From Muribaculaceae bacterium (GTDB lineage: Bacteria > Bacteroidota > Bacteroidia > Bacteroidales > Muribaculaceae): a stretch of DNA of 64,000 nucleotides. Position numbers and translations under genes: made by a program. This document shows, piece after piece, positions 52,118-61,797 of the stretch (the first letter of the stretch is position 1; the number at the start of each line of letters is the position of its first letter). A model generated the notes under the pieces. The model was not told the DNA's origin. It was given only the letters and a program-made list of their open reading frames with translations, and did no database searches. The stretch is taken from NCBI GenBank assembly GCA_017621845.1, contig JAGASI010000025.1, positions 126,361 through 190,360 on the forward strand, in the 5' to 3' direction.

Positions 52118-55100
52118 TTATTTAATAAATACTTTGGAAGTTGCTGAGTCAGACTTGCGTATGTACAGACCGGGAGTGAGAGCCTCGCGGTTCATCTCTA
52201 TACCCTGGAGGTTGTAGTAACGTGCCGAGGTATCTCCGGCGGCTTCATCGGCGGTGATGTCGGTGATGGCGTCGGTGATTGCGATGAATTTGTTGGATTC
52301 TCCGGACTCTCCTTGGGCTGTCACAGCTGTGACATAGAATTCTTTACCGGGCAGTGGTTTATTCACGGTATAGGTGGGAGTTGTCAGGCCCGAGGTGAGC
52401 AGTTGACCGTCACAGTAAACATTATAGGTGATGTCTTCGTCGGCTTGAGTTTTAATCTCGCTTTGGGCATCGGCGGTTTTCAGGATGGCGGTAATCCACC
52501 AGTTGGCGTCTTGTTTGTATTTGTTCTTGAGGGAGTACCAGTAACCGGGAGTTGCTGATGATGAGATAAGGTCGCCATAGTTGGGTACGGCATTACCGAG
52601 ATCGGTGCCGAGAACGTGGGTGCCGGGAGCATAGGTGACATAGTATCCGACGCCCATCTCGAGACCCGACTCGATAGCTACGGGCTCGTTGAGTCGTGCG
52701 TCATTGTCGCCTACTACCAGTGATTTGACGGGAACACTCTGTTTGTAGACGATATTCTCGCCCTTGGATACCAATATACCGGCATCGGTGATGTTGTTAA
52801 CGGTCTCGTATAGGCCAAACGAGATATGGTCAATGAGTTTGCCGAGGTGTTGGGCCATTGTCTCGGCCGAGAAGCGTATAAAGACGTATGAGGTAATCGA
52901 CTTGGATGAAGATGTCATACCGATACCGCTACGCTGGTTGTTGGTGATGTAGCTCAAGCGTGTAGAATTGGCCGGAGACTGCCAGTCAAGTTTCACGGCC
53001 TCGTCGAGAATAGTGCCTTGGAGACCAAATGGTGCTACACCTTTCTGGGCGATGGTGTTCTCAAATGATACTTCCGGAGAGGCGGGAGATTCCCAGTTGT
53101 TCTCATAGAGTGCGGTAACATAGTAGGTGTGTTTGCCAAATCGGGAGACCTTCTCGGTGAATGATTTGCCGGTAGTGTTGGCTATGACCTCGCCGTTGTG
53201 GTAAACATTGAATGACTTGGCTTTAGGAACGGCTGGAGCCTTGGCCTGAGCCTTGACGGGAGCCTGGGTGTCAATACCCCAGACGAGGTCGGCCTTGACT
53301 GCAGCCTGACGTGACAGGATGCCCAATGGCGCTACCTTGGTGATGGTCTCATCGGTCTCGGAAGGTGAGGCTATAGCGGAGATGACGATATTATAGTTGT
53401 TGTAGGTAGCGTTGATGGTGCCGAGGTTGTTCCAGGTCTTGCCACCGGTAAAGCTTACACGTGCGCCACCGGTCACGAGTGGGCCGGCATCGAGGATGAT
53501 GGAGCTCTTGTTGGCAGGGATTGTGCCACTGTAGGCCAGGACGAGGTCTTGTGTACCGTCAATGGTGACGGGGGTGTCGAGGCGTACGGTATAGAAGCTC
53601 ACGGGTTCCAATGTGCCGTCAGGGATATTCACGACACTGAGAGGCTCGCCCTTGGCGGTGTACACGCCGACGCTCAGGTCAGTGACTTCGTCACCGATTG
53701 CTATCTTAAGTTGGTTGATGGTAGAGCCTTTGTAGGCTTGGAGCTCGTTGGCCGAGAACTGTGATCCCCACATCATGGACATGTCTTCTTCAAAGCCTAC
53801 GACATAGGTGGCCTCGCCGTAGTGGCTGAGCTCTTTGTCCATGCTCCAGGATAGTTCAAATTCCTTGGTGTCCTTGTCAAAGGAGGCGTTTTCCAACAGA
53901 GGTGCCGAGTAAGCGGAAGGCAAGGCGACGTTGACTTCGGTCACGGCGGCCATCGAGGTGCGGTCACCGGCGTGAGAGGTGACACAGTAGGTGTAGTGGC
54001 CGGGTCCGGTGACAGTGTCTTTGATTGTCATGTCGGTGGTGGCTGTAGCTATAGTCTCGCCGTCGCGTGTGACATCGTATGTGATGGCGTCGGTAAGAGT
54101 CTGTCCGCCCTCGATGTCGGCTGACAACATCCAGTTGCCGGGAATACCTCCCGAGGCAAGGGTTTTCCATGATGGGTTGGACAGTAGGAAGTCCTTGCTG
54201 TTGCATGCCGATGTCGAGAATGAGTTGCCCTTGACATTGACAGCTGTAGAGCTGTCGACGCTGATGGGGTGTTTCTTGGCGGTGTGCAGTACATACAGGC
54301 CATAGGCATAGTCATGGCCCGGCTCGAGGGCAAACGGAGTGGTGAGCTTGAATTTGTTCCACTCTTTGGCGATAATGGTGTTGACTTCAAAGGCCTCCAG
54401 AGGCTGGGAATATACCAGTGCGCCGTCTTTCATGATCCACAGTGTCACGCCCGACATCACCGACTCGGCAAAGTACATGTTGATGGCGGTAATCTTGGCA
54501 TCGGGACCATAGGCATGGAGGTCGCTTGCCGAGAACATGTTGCGTACCCACACCTTGGTATTGGATGAGGCAGTGCCACCGATAGCGTTGGATTGTTCAC
54601 CCTCGCTCCAGGTGAGGGTCTTGCCACCGGTCAGGGGTGCACGCAGGTTCAGGCTGACGTCAAAGTATGACACGCTCTTGCCGGTGATGTTGGGTGCCGG
54701 GAGGTAGGAGTCATAGGTTGCTGTCGAGATGGTGCGGGCTACGGTAGAGGCTTTGGACCCGTCGGCGCTGACGGCCTCTACGGCATAGGTGTGAGTGCCC
54801 GAAATATTTTCTACAGTATACTCGGTATCGGTGACTGTAGCTTTTATATCACCGTCTACAAGCACGTTATAGGAAGCAGCCTCGGTGTCGGCAGTGTTGG
54901 CAAGATGGGCCGTGATGAGGTATTCACCGGCGCCGGTGGCCACCCAGGTTTTGCCATCGGTTGACATCAGGTCGCCACGTCCCACGGCGTTGGCGGCCTC
55001 GTCCTTGATGGCTACAAAGTCGACATTGGAGCCTGCCTCATAGCGTACGACAAATTTATATTCATGACCTGCCTCGATAGTGACTTTTTTATCAAGGGTG

Positions 55101-55516
55101 ACACGTTCCCATGTGTTTTTCTTGTAGTTGGCCATGTTGCAGTCGCCTTGGGCTACAACCACGTCATCACAGTATACCATAGCTTTGGCCGAGACGACCG
55201 GGCGATAGTGGAATACCGAGATGGCCTCGACAACGTCTCCTATGTTGTCGATGAGGTCGTCGGCGGTGAACATTGATGCTACCCAGGTGAATACTGGTTT
55301 CTGGGGGTCGCCGCCCGGACAAGTGTCTCCGTTGTAGTCTCGTCCCGAGTGCCACTTGAGCTCTTTGTCAGCGGTCGGGGAGAGCCAGCTTAGAGCCACG
55401 TTGTCATAGTTGGTGGTAACCTTCAGCGTGTGTGGAGGCTGTACACCGGCATTGGCTCCCGATGCTAATCCAAGGGTAAGCATCGCGAGCATCGTGCGTG
55501 TGAATGTCGATTTCAT
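52118..55516 (-). CDS. Large secreted multi-domain protein with T9SS-type sorting domain
   Basis: The 1132-residue protein has a signal peptide (ending GLASGANA). About four repeats follow of a jelly-roll/choice-of-anchor-like module (roughly 40-210, 285-470, 555-720, 830-1050), separated by fibronectin type III-like linkers. The modules share a pattern: an aromatic/acidic start, SMFTADDL or NMFSASDLHAYG, then VTIEAGHEYKFVVRYEAG or FALEPGHDYAYGLYVLH. Related phrases such as MFSASDL and QFSANEL show internal duplication. The end (YYNLQGIEMNREALTPGLYI) is a sorting domain. I cannot name a function; adhesion or glycan binding at the surface is plausible. The coding strand is strongly C-rich. Confidence 0.88.
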   Translation of the reverse strand: MKSTFTRTMLAMLTLGLASGANAGVQPPHTLKVTTNYDNVALSWLSPTADKELKWHSGRDYNGDTCPGGDPQKPVFTWVASMFTADDLIDNIGDVVEAISVFHYRPVVSAKAMVYCDDVVVAQGDCNMANYKKNTWERVTLDKKVTIEAGHEYKFVVRYEAGSNVDFVAIKDEAANAVGRGDLMSTDGKTWVATGAGEYLITAHLANTADTEAASYNVLVDGDIKATVTDTEYTVENISGTHTYAVEAVSADGSKASTVARTISTATYDSYLPAPNITGKSVSYFDVSLNLRAPLTGGKTLTWSEGEQSNAIGGTASSNTKVWVRNMFSASDLHAYGPDAKITAINMYFAESVMSGVTLWIMKDGALVYSQPLEAFEVNTIIAKEWNKFKLTTPFALEPGHDYAYGLYVLHTAKKHPISVDSSTAVNVKGNSFSTSACNSKDFLLSNPSWKTLASGGIPGNWMLSADIEGGQTLTDAITYDVTRDGETIATATTDMTIKDTVTGPGHYTYCVTSHAGDRTSMAAVTEVNVALPSAYSAPLLENASFDKDTKEFELSWSMDKELSHYGEATYVVGFEEDMSMMWGSQFSANELQAYKGSTINQLKIAIGDEVTDLSVGVYTAKGEPLSVVNIPDGTLEPVSFYTVRLDTPVTIDGTQDLVLAYSGTIPANKSSIILDAGPLVTGGARVSFTGGKTWNNLGTINATYNNYNIVISAIASPSETDETITKVAPLGILSRQAAVKADLVWGIDTQAPVKAQAKAPAVPKAKSFNVYHNGEVIANTTGKSFTEKVSRFGKHTYYVTALYENNWESPASPEVSFENTIAQKGVAPFGLQGTILDEAVKLDWQSPANSTRLSYITNNQRSGIGMTSSSKSITSYVFIRFSAETMAQHLGKLIDHISFGLYETVNNITDAGILVSKGENIVYKQSVPVKSLVVGDNDARLNEPVAIESGLEMGVGYYVTYAPGTHVLGTDLGNAVPNYGDLISSSATPGYWYSLKNKYKQDANWWITAILKTADAQSEIKTQADEDITYNVYCDGQLLTSGLTTPTYTVNKPLPGKEFYVTAVTAQGESGESNKFIAITDAITDITADEAAGDTSARYYNLQGIEMNREALTPGLYIRKSDSATSKVFIK

Positions 55517-55933
55517 AAGAAAAATTTATTATTAAAAAATAGGGGATGTTTGTACCTATCTATTCACCCGATAGAGGGCGCGTGATTAAATCGGCTCAAT
55601 GTGATTATTTCAGTGTATTTTGTATGTTACAAAGTTATAATTTTTGGGATGAAATTTTCGTAATTTTATTAATTTTTAATTAAAATGTCATTTTGCTATG
55701 ATGCGTGTCTTATTTATTCTTGGTTGGTGGCTATCATAGTGGTCGTTGAGGCCGGGCGGCATTTTGTTGTGTCAAATTGTCGGTTTGTATAATGTGAAAT
55801 TTGGTTGTGGTTTTTCTTAAAAATAGGTTTTCAGTGGTTATGGATTATCAATATCAGCTGTCAGGTGGGCATAAATATGCTATCCCTTACCGGCTTGACA
55901 GGGATAGAGGAGTGGGATATTATATATAAGATA
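55517..55933. other. Intergenic region upstream of the large secreted protein
   Basis: The 417 bases have no gene. A leftward -7 box lies at 55630-55637. A weak hairpin (CTATCCCT with AGGGATAG, 55880-55907) lies just after the glycosyltransferase stop and may end that transcript. The rest (55640-55870) is AT-rich with nothing recognised. Confidence 0.6.
55630..55637 (-). promoter_or_regulatory. -7 box (TAACTTTG) for the large secreted protein
   Basis: An exact Bacteroidota box on the minus strand, giving a leader of roughly 105 bases before the ATG at 55516. Confidence 0.5.
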
Positions 55934-57163
55934 TCAGTTATGAGACAATAACTTTTTGAAAAGTGATATATATTGATTGGCGACAGCCTTGGCGCTAAAG
56001 CGGTCTTGTATATGCTCGTGCAATGCCTGCCGGCATGGCGGTGTGTCGAGAGCCCGGGACAGCAGTGAGGCTATAGTCGCGGGGGTGTCCCGGTCGGCTA
56101 TAAATCCGGCGGGAGCGCCGTCGATTATGTCGTGTTGTCCACCGTGGCCGGTAGTCACCGGGATACACCCCGAGGCCATGCCTTCGATAACGGTTGTGGG
56201 CAATGTCTCAAACCGTGATGTGGATAACACCACGTCACACTGTGACATCAGACGGCCTATCCTTGCAGGGTTGTCCACCGGACCTATATATATATAAGGT
56301 GTTTTTAATTTTTCTAACAATGATATGTCTCTGATGTCTCCTACCAGTACCAATGTCACGTCCATGCGATTCAGTGAATTCATCGAGGCAATAGCCAGAG
56401 GGAGGTTTTTGATGGGGTCGTCAAGACGCGCGGCGGCCATGATGACATATCGGTGGCCGGCGGGTAGCAGGTCGCCAACACCTTGCTCGGGGATGGGTGA
56501 ATAGTTTTGGGACGGAAAAGCGTTGGGGATGACGATTGTCTGTTGATTGACCATCGGTCCGACGGCTTCACACTCTCGTGCAAGCCAATGGGACACTGCC
56601 ACAAATGTGATGGGGACGTTGTTATATAAATCAACTTTTTTTAGAAAAACGTTACGGGAAAGGTCCACGTCGCAGTCTCTTCCTATCAGAGTACATCGTC
56701 CACATCCGTGACTCAGACGCTGACATTCCTCGGGAACATGGTGGCACACACCGGTGCCGTTCCACCGGTCATGCATGATCCACACTATTTTTTTGCCGCG
56801 GCGGTGCAGTTTCTCAATTTCTTTAAATGACAGGGTGCCTTGATTGACCCATGCCAATATCACGATGTCGGCCTCTTGCACGGCCCGGTGGTCGGACAGG
56901 CCCATACCAAACCGTCCGGTCGAAATTTTAAATAGTGTCTTCCTGTTCCAGCCGTTATGGGCCATGATATCGATGTGCTCGCCTATAAATGCTAAACGGC
57001 GTTTCAACTGATTGCCCTGGACCACCAACGATGATGAGCCTTCTTTATGAGCTACAACCATCGTTGCTTCAACGCCTGCCGCGTTTAAAGCCTCGACCAG
57101 CCGCAGGCTCACCACTGAGGCCCCGCCACGTACATCACTATGATTTATCAATGCAATCTTCAT
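55934..57163 (-). CDS. Glycosyltransferase family 4 with Cys-rich loop
   Basis: The 409-residue GT-B enzyme starts IALINHSDVRGGASVVSLRLVEAL. A central segment has the Cys/His cluster typical of one GT4 subgroup (IMHDRWNGTGVCHH, then SHGCGRCTL). The donor domain has RYVIMAAARLDDPIKNLPLA, VLVGDIRDIS and the DVVLSTSRFETLPTTVIEGMA signature with E-x7-E spacing. It likely acts on exported polysaccharide or LPS precursors. The flippase gene lies 24 bases upstream on the same strand. Confidence 0.92.
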   Translation of the reverse strand: MKIALINHSDVRGGASVVSLRLVEALNAAGVEATMVVAHKEGSSSLVVQGNQLKRRLAFIGEHIDIMAHNGWNRKTLFKISTGRFGMGLSDHRAVQEADIVILAWVNQGTLSFKEIEKLHRRGKKIVWIMHDRWNGTGVCHHVPEECQRLSHGCGRCTLIGRDCDVDLSRNVFLKKVDLYNNVPITFVAVSHWLARECEAVGPMVNQQTIVIPNAFPSQNYSPIPEQGVGDLLPAGHRYVIMAAARLDDPIKNLPLAIASMNSLNRMDVTLVLVGDIRDISLLEKLKTPYIYIGPVDNPARIGRLMSQCDVVLSTSRFETLPTTVIEGMASGCIPVTTGHGGQHDIIDGAPAGFIADRDTPATIASLLSRALDTPPCRQALHEHIQDRFSAKAVANQYISLFKKLLSHN

Positions 57164-57187
57164 AATACCAAGGATATCTGCAGGGGG

Positions 57188-58666
57188 TTATCGTCTGATG
57201 GGGAGTTTGATTGCTTCACGCGCGATGACAATGCCAAGGAAGCATAGCAACAGGACTGTCCTCAAGGCGAGTTTCAGCCACAGGTTGTCCATTGATATGC
57301 CATAGTAGCCGATGACATAGAACACGGCCGCTATCAGGCAGTAAGTGCCGATGCGTCTGAGTGGATAGCCGATGGGGTAATGAGTGCGTCCCAACTTGTA
57401 ACTCAGGAGCATCATTACTGTGTAGCATCCAAGCGCGGCCCAGGCACATCCCATATATCCCATCACTGGGACAAGCCCCACATTGAGGCTCACTGTCACG
57501 CCTAAGCCTATGATAGTCAGCCACATGCCCCACATGGTCTTGTCGGTAAGTTTATACCACAGCGACAGGTTGAAGCATATCCCCATCATCAACTCGGCAA
57601 TCATGATGACAGGCACCACTCTCAGCCCCGAGAAGTAGCGGGGCGATATGAAATACTTAAGAATGTCGAGGTAATACATCACCCCGAGGAATATTACCAG
57701 GCCAAAGATTACAAAGTACTTCATGGCATCGCGGTAGGACTGCAAGCGGTCTTCACCTGCTGCCTTGTCCCGGGCGAAAATAAATGGCTCATAGGCAAAT
57801 CTGAACGCTTGGGTGAACATCACCATCACGATGGCAATCTTATAGTTGGCGCCATAGATGCCGAGCCCTTCCATGGCTTCGGACGGGTCGCTCACCAACG
57901 AGGGGTATAGGATTTTGTCTATGGTCTGGTTCATAATGCCGGCTATGCCCAGTACCAGCAGTGGTGACGAGTATATGAGCATGCGATGCCATAGCCGGCG
58001 GTCAAAGCGCCACTTAAAACCTCTCAGCTCGGGGATGAGCATCACCAGAGTTGTCAGCGATGCTATCAGGTTGGCAAGGAAGATATAGCCTATGCCCATT
58101 GACGGGTCATACCAGCTGTCTACAAGATAGGGGGCTGTCTTCATCAGCCACGGACACAGGAGGATAAATACCAGGTTGAGACCGATGTTGATACCGATAT
58201 TGATGAGCTTGAGTGATGCAAATCTCACGGGACGTTTCTTATACCTAAGGTAGCTGAATGGTAATGCGGTAAAAGCATCTACAGCCACACACACCGCCAT
58301 CATCATCACCCACGATGGGTGTCCGTCACATTCCATCCACCCGGTGATGGGGTTCAGAAACATGCCTACCAGCAGTATAAATAATGTCGAGGTCCAGGCA
58401 AGCGAAATCAATGATGTCGAGTATACTTTCATCGGGTCATTGACGTCATCACGGTTGGCAAAGCGGAAAAAGCCGGTCTCCATGCCGTAGGTCAGGATTA
58501 CAAGTGCCAAGGCCACCACTGAGTAGACATAGGTAACCACGCCATACTCGGCAACCGGAAACATTATGGTATATAGTGGCACGAGACACCAGTTGAGAAA
58601 GCGCCCGATGATTGAGCTGGCACCATAGATGGCCGTGTCTTTCATTAATGATTTTATTCCTGCCAT
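57188..58666 (-). CDS. Polysaccharide flippase (Wzx/MATE-superfamily, MOP exporter)
   Basis: The product is 492 residues from the ATG at 58666 (an upstream in-frame TTG at 58711 is less likely). There are about 12-14 membrane helices. The start KSLMKDTAIYGASSIIGRFLNW is typical of PST-family O-antigen/lipid-linked oligosaccharide exporters. A cytosolic stretch, FARDKAAGEDRLQSYRDAMKY, falls between the helical halves. It would move undecaprenyl-linked glycan units across the inner membrane. Placement directly downstream of ruvB with a glycosyltransferase beyond is a layout I associate with Bacteroidales. Confidence 0.92.
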   Translation of the reverse strand: MAGIKSLMKDTAIYGASSIIGRFLNWCLVPLYTIMFPVAEYGVVTYVYSVVALALVILTYGMETGFFRFANRDDVNDPMKVYSTSLISLAWTSTLFILLVGMFLNPITGWMECDGHPSWVMMMAVCVAVDAFTALPFSYLRYKKRPVRFASLKLINIGINIGLNLVFILLCPWLMKTAPYLVDSWYDPSMGIGYIFLANLIASLTTLVMLIPELRGFKWRFDRRLWHRMLIYSSPLLVLGIAGIMNQTIDKILYPSLVSDPSEAMEGLGIYGANYKIAIVMVMFTQAFRFAYEPFIFARDKAAGEDRLQSYRDAMKYFVIFGLVIFLGVMYYLDILKYFISPRYFSGLRVVPVIMIAELMMGICFNLSLWYKLTDKTMWGMWLTIIGLGVTVSLNVGLVPVMGYMGCAWAALGCYTVMMLLSYKLGRTHYPIGYPLRRIGTYCLIAAVFYVIGYYGISMDNLWLKLALRTVLLLCFLGIVIAREAIKLPIRR

Positions 58667-58762
58667 GGGTAATAGGGAATTGGATGTTGGCAATTGAGGC
58701 GAGAGAAACAACCTCTTAATCGCGTCAATCGTTTTAATCGAGTAATATAGTAACCGAGCGAG

Positions 58763-59779
58763 TTAATCAAAGAGGCCGCCGAGAGCATCGGGCCGAGTAG
58801 TCCCCAAGTGGGTATAGCTCAGGTCGGTGACTTCACGACCGCGAGGAGTGCGCTTGATGAAGCCTTCCTTGATGAGATATGGCTCGTAGACTTCTTCGAC
58901 GGTGCCGGGGTCTTCGCCGATGGCTGTGGCTATGGTTGTGAGGCCTACGGGGCCGCCGTTAAATTTGTGGATAATGGTTGACAGGATTTTGTTATCAATC
59001 TCGTCGAGCCCATATCGGTCAATATTGAGAGCCTCGAGTCCATAGCGGGCAATCGCGGCATCAATGGTGCCGTTGCCCTTGACTTGGGCAAAGTCGCGCA
59101 TGCGACGGAGCAGGGCGTTGGCGATACGTGGCGTGCCTCGTGAGCGCAGGGCTATCTCGTGGGCGGCATCATCGCTGATAGATACCGACAGTAAGGCGGC
59201 CGAGCGTTTCAAGATGCGCTCGAGTATTTTGTGGTCATAGTATTGCAGGTGACACTGTATGCCAAATCGCGCTCTCAGTGGTGCTGTCAGCAGTCCTGAG
59301 CGTGTGGTGGCTCCAACGAGTGTAAATGGATTGAGGGTCAGCTGTACCGACCGTGCCCCCGGCCCCTTGTCAATCATGATGTCTATGCGGTAGTCCTCCA
59401 TCGCCGAGTATAGGTATTCCTCGACCACGGGGCTGAGACGGTGAATCTCATCGATAAACAGTACATCGTTGGGCTCGAGAGTGGTGAGTATGCCGGCCAG
59501 GTCGCCGGGCTTGTCGAGTACAGGCCCCGATGTAATCTTCATGCCCACGCCCAACTCGTTGGCGATGATGCCCGAGAGCGTAGTCTTGCCCAGGCCCGGT
59601 GGCCCGAACAACAATATGTGGTCGAGAGCCTCTCCTCGCATACGGGCGGCCTGGACAAAAACCTTGAGGTTCTCGACAATCTTCTCTTGGCCGTTGAAGG
59701 CGTCAAAATGACTTGGCCTCAATGCCCGTTCATAATCTTGGTCGCTGTCGGGGCGACGTATGTCAAATTGGTCAGACAA
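58763..59779 (-). CDS. ruvB: Holliday junction branch-migration ATPase RuvB
   Basis: The 338-residue AAA+ motor drives branch migration with RuvA. Motifs: [20 protein letters not shown], Walker [14 protein letters not shown] (near 60), Walker [12 protein letters not shown], sensor 1 [13 protein letters not shown], and a C-terminal winged helix ending [11 protein letters not shown]. The only start that keeps the usual N-terminus (MSDQFDIRR) is a TTG at 59779; no ATG lies upstream in frame. Otherwise complete. ruvA is not in the window. Confidence 0.97.
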   Translation of the reverse strand: MSDQFDIRRPDSDQDYERALRPSHFDAFNGQEKIVENLKVFVQAARMRGEALDHILLFGPPGLGKTTLSGIIANELGVGMKITSGPVLDKPGDLAGILTTLEPNDVLFIDEIHRLSPVVEEYLYSAMEDYRIDIMIDKGPGARSVQLTLNPFTLVGATTRSGLLTAPLRARFGIQCHLQYYDHKILERILKRSAALLSVSISDDAAHEIALRSRGTPRIANALLRRMRDFAQVKGNGTIDAAIARYGLEALNIDRYGLDEIDNKILSTIIHKFNGGPVGLTTIATAIGEDPGTVEEVYEPYLIKEGFIKRTPRGREVTDLSYTHLGTTRPDALGGLFD

Positions 59780-59883
59780 GGGACTGTGGAAATTGGGTTT
59801 TGGAAATTGGAAATCGGTCGTGTCATGTTCTCGACATGCCCTGGCCGACAGCTTGTAATATTCTCGTTTATCTTACATTATTT

Positions 59884-60936
59884 TCACTTAGCTATGGCGC
59901 TCATAACCCTGGAGGCGACGAGCTCGGGAGTGATGGAGTTCATGCAGGCCATATCGCCACGGTAGCAGGGCTTGTCACCGAATGTCGAGCATGGTCGGCA
60001 AGGCATGGTCACTTGTATGATATCGTCGGGATGATGTCGCCATGCCACGAAGCCACAGTAGGGGTGGGTCGCTCCCCATATCGACAGTGTGCGGGTGCCG
60101 GCGATGGCCGCCAGGTGCATGTTGCCCGAGTCCATGGCCAGCATTACGTCGAGATGGTTGATCAGTGAGAGCTCGCCGTCAAGACCGAGTCGTCGACCGG
60201 CCACCGAGGTGATGCGGTCGGGATAGCGGCGTGACCAGTTGCTGAACACTTCTTCCTCGTGTTTGCCACCTCCAAACAGATAGATGTGGGCATAGGTGTT
60301 GTTTATCAGGTGGTCGATAACCGCAAGCATCTTGTCGGGAGGGTAAATTTTGCCGGGGTGTGCGGCAAATGGGGCAATTCCTATCAGAGGGCCGTTTTTG
60401 AGAGGTCCGAGTATGCTCTCGACCTTGGACAGGTCGGCACGGGCATGTCCGTCATATAGCCCTTCAAAGCAGCGTGTCACTTTAAATCCGGCACGCTCGA
60501 GGGTCAACCGGTAGCGGGCGCGCGCTCCCATCTGTGGCACCATCACTTTCCCTTGACGGCGGGTCAGCTCTCGGCGTCCGCGACGGTCCTTGACCATGGT
60601 GGTGACATGTACGCCGCGAAGCCTGAGCAACATGCCCAAGGTCTTGCTACGCAGCACGTCGTGAATATCAACATAGTCGGTGATGCCATAGTCGGCGATG
60701 AGGTCGCGTGAGAGTTGACGCAGGCCTTGGATGCCTTTATACTTGCCATCGACATCGACACCCGCGACCGTGAGATTGGTGGGTGGGTTGACAAAGACGC
60801 GTGTCAACGACGGACGGGTCACCATCACTACCCTTAGCCGGGGATAGTTGTGACACAGACTGTACACCACGGGTACTGTCATGACAACGTCTCCCAGGGC
60901 CGAAAACCTCGCTACGGCCAATACAATATCCTCCAT
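59884..60936 (-). CDS. Glycosyltransferase family 9 (heptosyltransferase-like)
   Basis: From the ATG at 60936 the product is 350 residues and begins as the family does (VLAVARFSALGDVVMTVPV). A start at 61020 would overlap the DUF4254 gene and add 28 unrelated residues. The C-terminal GT-B domain has PLIGIAPFAAHPGKIYPPDKM and the GT9 signature AMDSGNMHLAAIAGTRTLSIWG. It probably adds heptose or a similar sugar to the LPS inner core using an ADP-activated donor. DUF4254 and GT9 genes are neighbours in many Bacteroidales as I recall. Confidence 0.93.
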   Translation of the reverse strand: MEDIVLAVARFSALGDVVMTVPVVYSLCHNYPRLRVVMVTRPSLTRVFVNPPTNLTVAGVDVDGKYKGIQGLRQLSRDLIADYGITDYVDIHDVLRSKTLGMLLRLRGVHVTTMVKDRRGRRELTRRQGKVMVPQMGARARYRLTLERAGFKVTRCFEGLYDGHARADLSKVESILGPLKNGPLIGIAPFAAHPGKIYPPDKMLAVIDHLINNTYAHIYLFGGGKHEEEVFSNWSRRYPDRITSVAGRRLGLDGELSLINHLDVMLAMDSGNMHLAAIAGTRTLSIWGATHPYCGFVAWRHHPDDIIQVTMPCRPCSTFGDKPCYRGDMACMNSITPELVASRVMSAIAK

Positions 60937-60994
60937 CGACCGGTCATCGGTGTCAGGCTCTATGATGGCCTGCACTATGGGGTTGGTGGGTTGG

Positions 60995-61612
60995 TTATCG
61001 TGGCTGTTCACCGTTGGCATACAGGATGGGGTTGGTGTCGGGATCGTTATACATCTTCATCTGACGATATACCTTCATATACTTGCGACCGACGGCGATA
61101 TCGTCAAGAAGTTGGTCGATAGCTGTAGTGAGGTCGGCACGTTGCTGTGTGAGGATGTCGAGGCGTCCTGCACATTTGGCACGGTGCTCGGCCGAGGCGT
61201 CGGCACGGCTTACCTCGGCTTGCATGTGATAAATCTTGAGGGCCAGTATTGACAGGCGGTCAAGCGCCCAAGCCGGTGACTCGGTATTGATGGTGGCGTC
61301 ACAGGACGGTGTCACTGAGGCATATTTACCGCGAAAATAGGTGTCCAGCTCTTCGACCATATCGGTGCGGTCTTGGTTGGACCGGTCAATGCGCCGTTTC
61401 AGAGCCAGGGCTTCGACGGGGTCTATAGCCGGATCGCGGATGATATCTTCAAGATGCCATTGCACAGCGTCTATCCAGTTCTTGGCATAGAGGGTGTGCT
61501 CGATGGTGCCGTCGGCATAGGGATTGTTTATCTCTGTGTCAACGTGATCTCCCACGTGGTAGTCGACGGTCGATTGTTCAAACACGTCATAGCATTTATT
61601 GGCAAATGTCAT
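60995..61612 (-). CDS. DUF4254 domain protein
   Basis: The product is 205 residues from the ATG at 61612; a longer frame begins at a TTG at 61666, inside likely leader sequence. The protein is all helical, with WIDAVQWHLEDIIRDPAIDP, ALALKRRIDRSNQDRTDMVE, PAWALDRLSILALKIYHMQ and a C-terminal LLDDIAVGRKYMKVYRQMKMYND, matching my memory of DUF4254. Function unknown; linkage to the LPS-type GT9 gene downstream suggests an envelope role (inference). A -7 box at 61683-61690 precedes it. Confidence 0.85.
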   Translation of the reverse strand: MTFANKCYDVFEQSTVDYHVGDHVDTEINNPYADGTIEHTLYAKNWIDAVQWHLEDIIRDPAIDPVEALALKRRIDRSNQDRTDMVEELDTYFRGKYASVTPSCDATINTESPAWALDRLSILALKIYHMQAEVSRADASAEHRAKCAGRLDILTQQRADLTTAIDQLLDDIAVGRKYMKVYRQMKMYNDPDTNPILYANGEQPR

Positions 61613-61682
61613 TGTCTTTAGATTTTTATTACTATTTAGAGATTGTTTACAATTTTTTTTAAGCAACCTCTTATTTTATCCC

Positions 61683-61690
61683 CAAAGTTA
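61683..61690 (-). promoter_or_regulatory. -7 box (TAACTTTG) for DUF4254-GT9
   Basis: An exact leftward box about 70 bases before the ATG at 61612, divergent to the box at 61728-61735. Confidence 0.55.
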
Positions 61691-61727
61691 ATAAAAACTA
61701 TTCAAAGTTTTTTAAGAAAAAAATGTT

Positions 61728-61735
61728 TACCTTTG
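61728..61735 (+). promoter_or_regulatory. -7 box (TACCTTTG) for the DUF4465 lipoprotein
   Basis: An exact rightward box giving a leader of about 55 bases before the ATG at 61798. It argues against an upstream in-frame ATG at 61723, which lies before the box. Confidence 0.6.
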
Positions 61736-61797
61736 TCATTCAGTATTCTCCCTGTTGTAAAGTTAATCATTATTCACTATTTAATTTATATATTATT

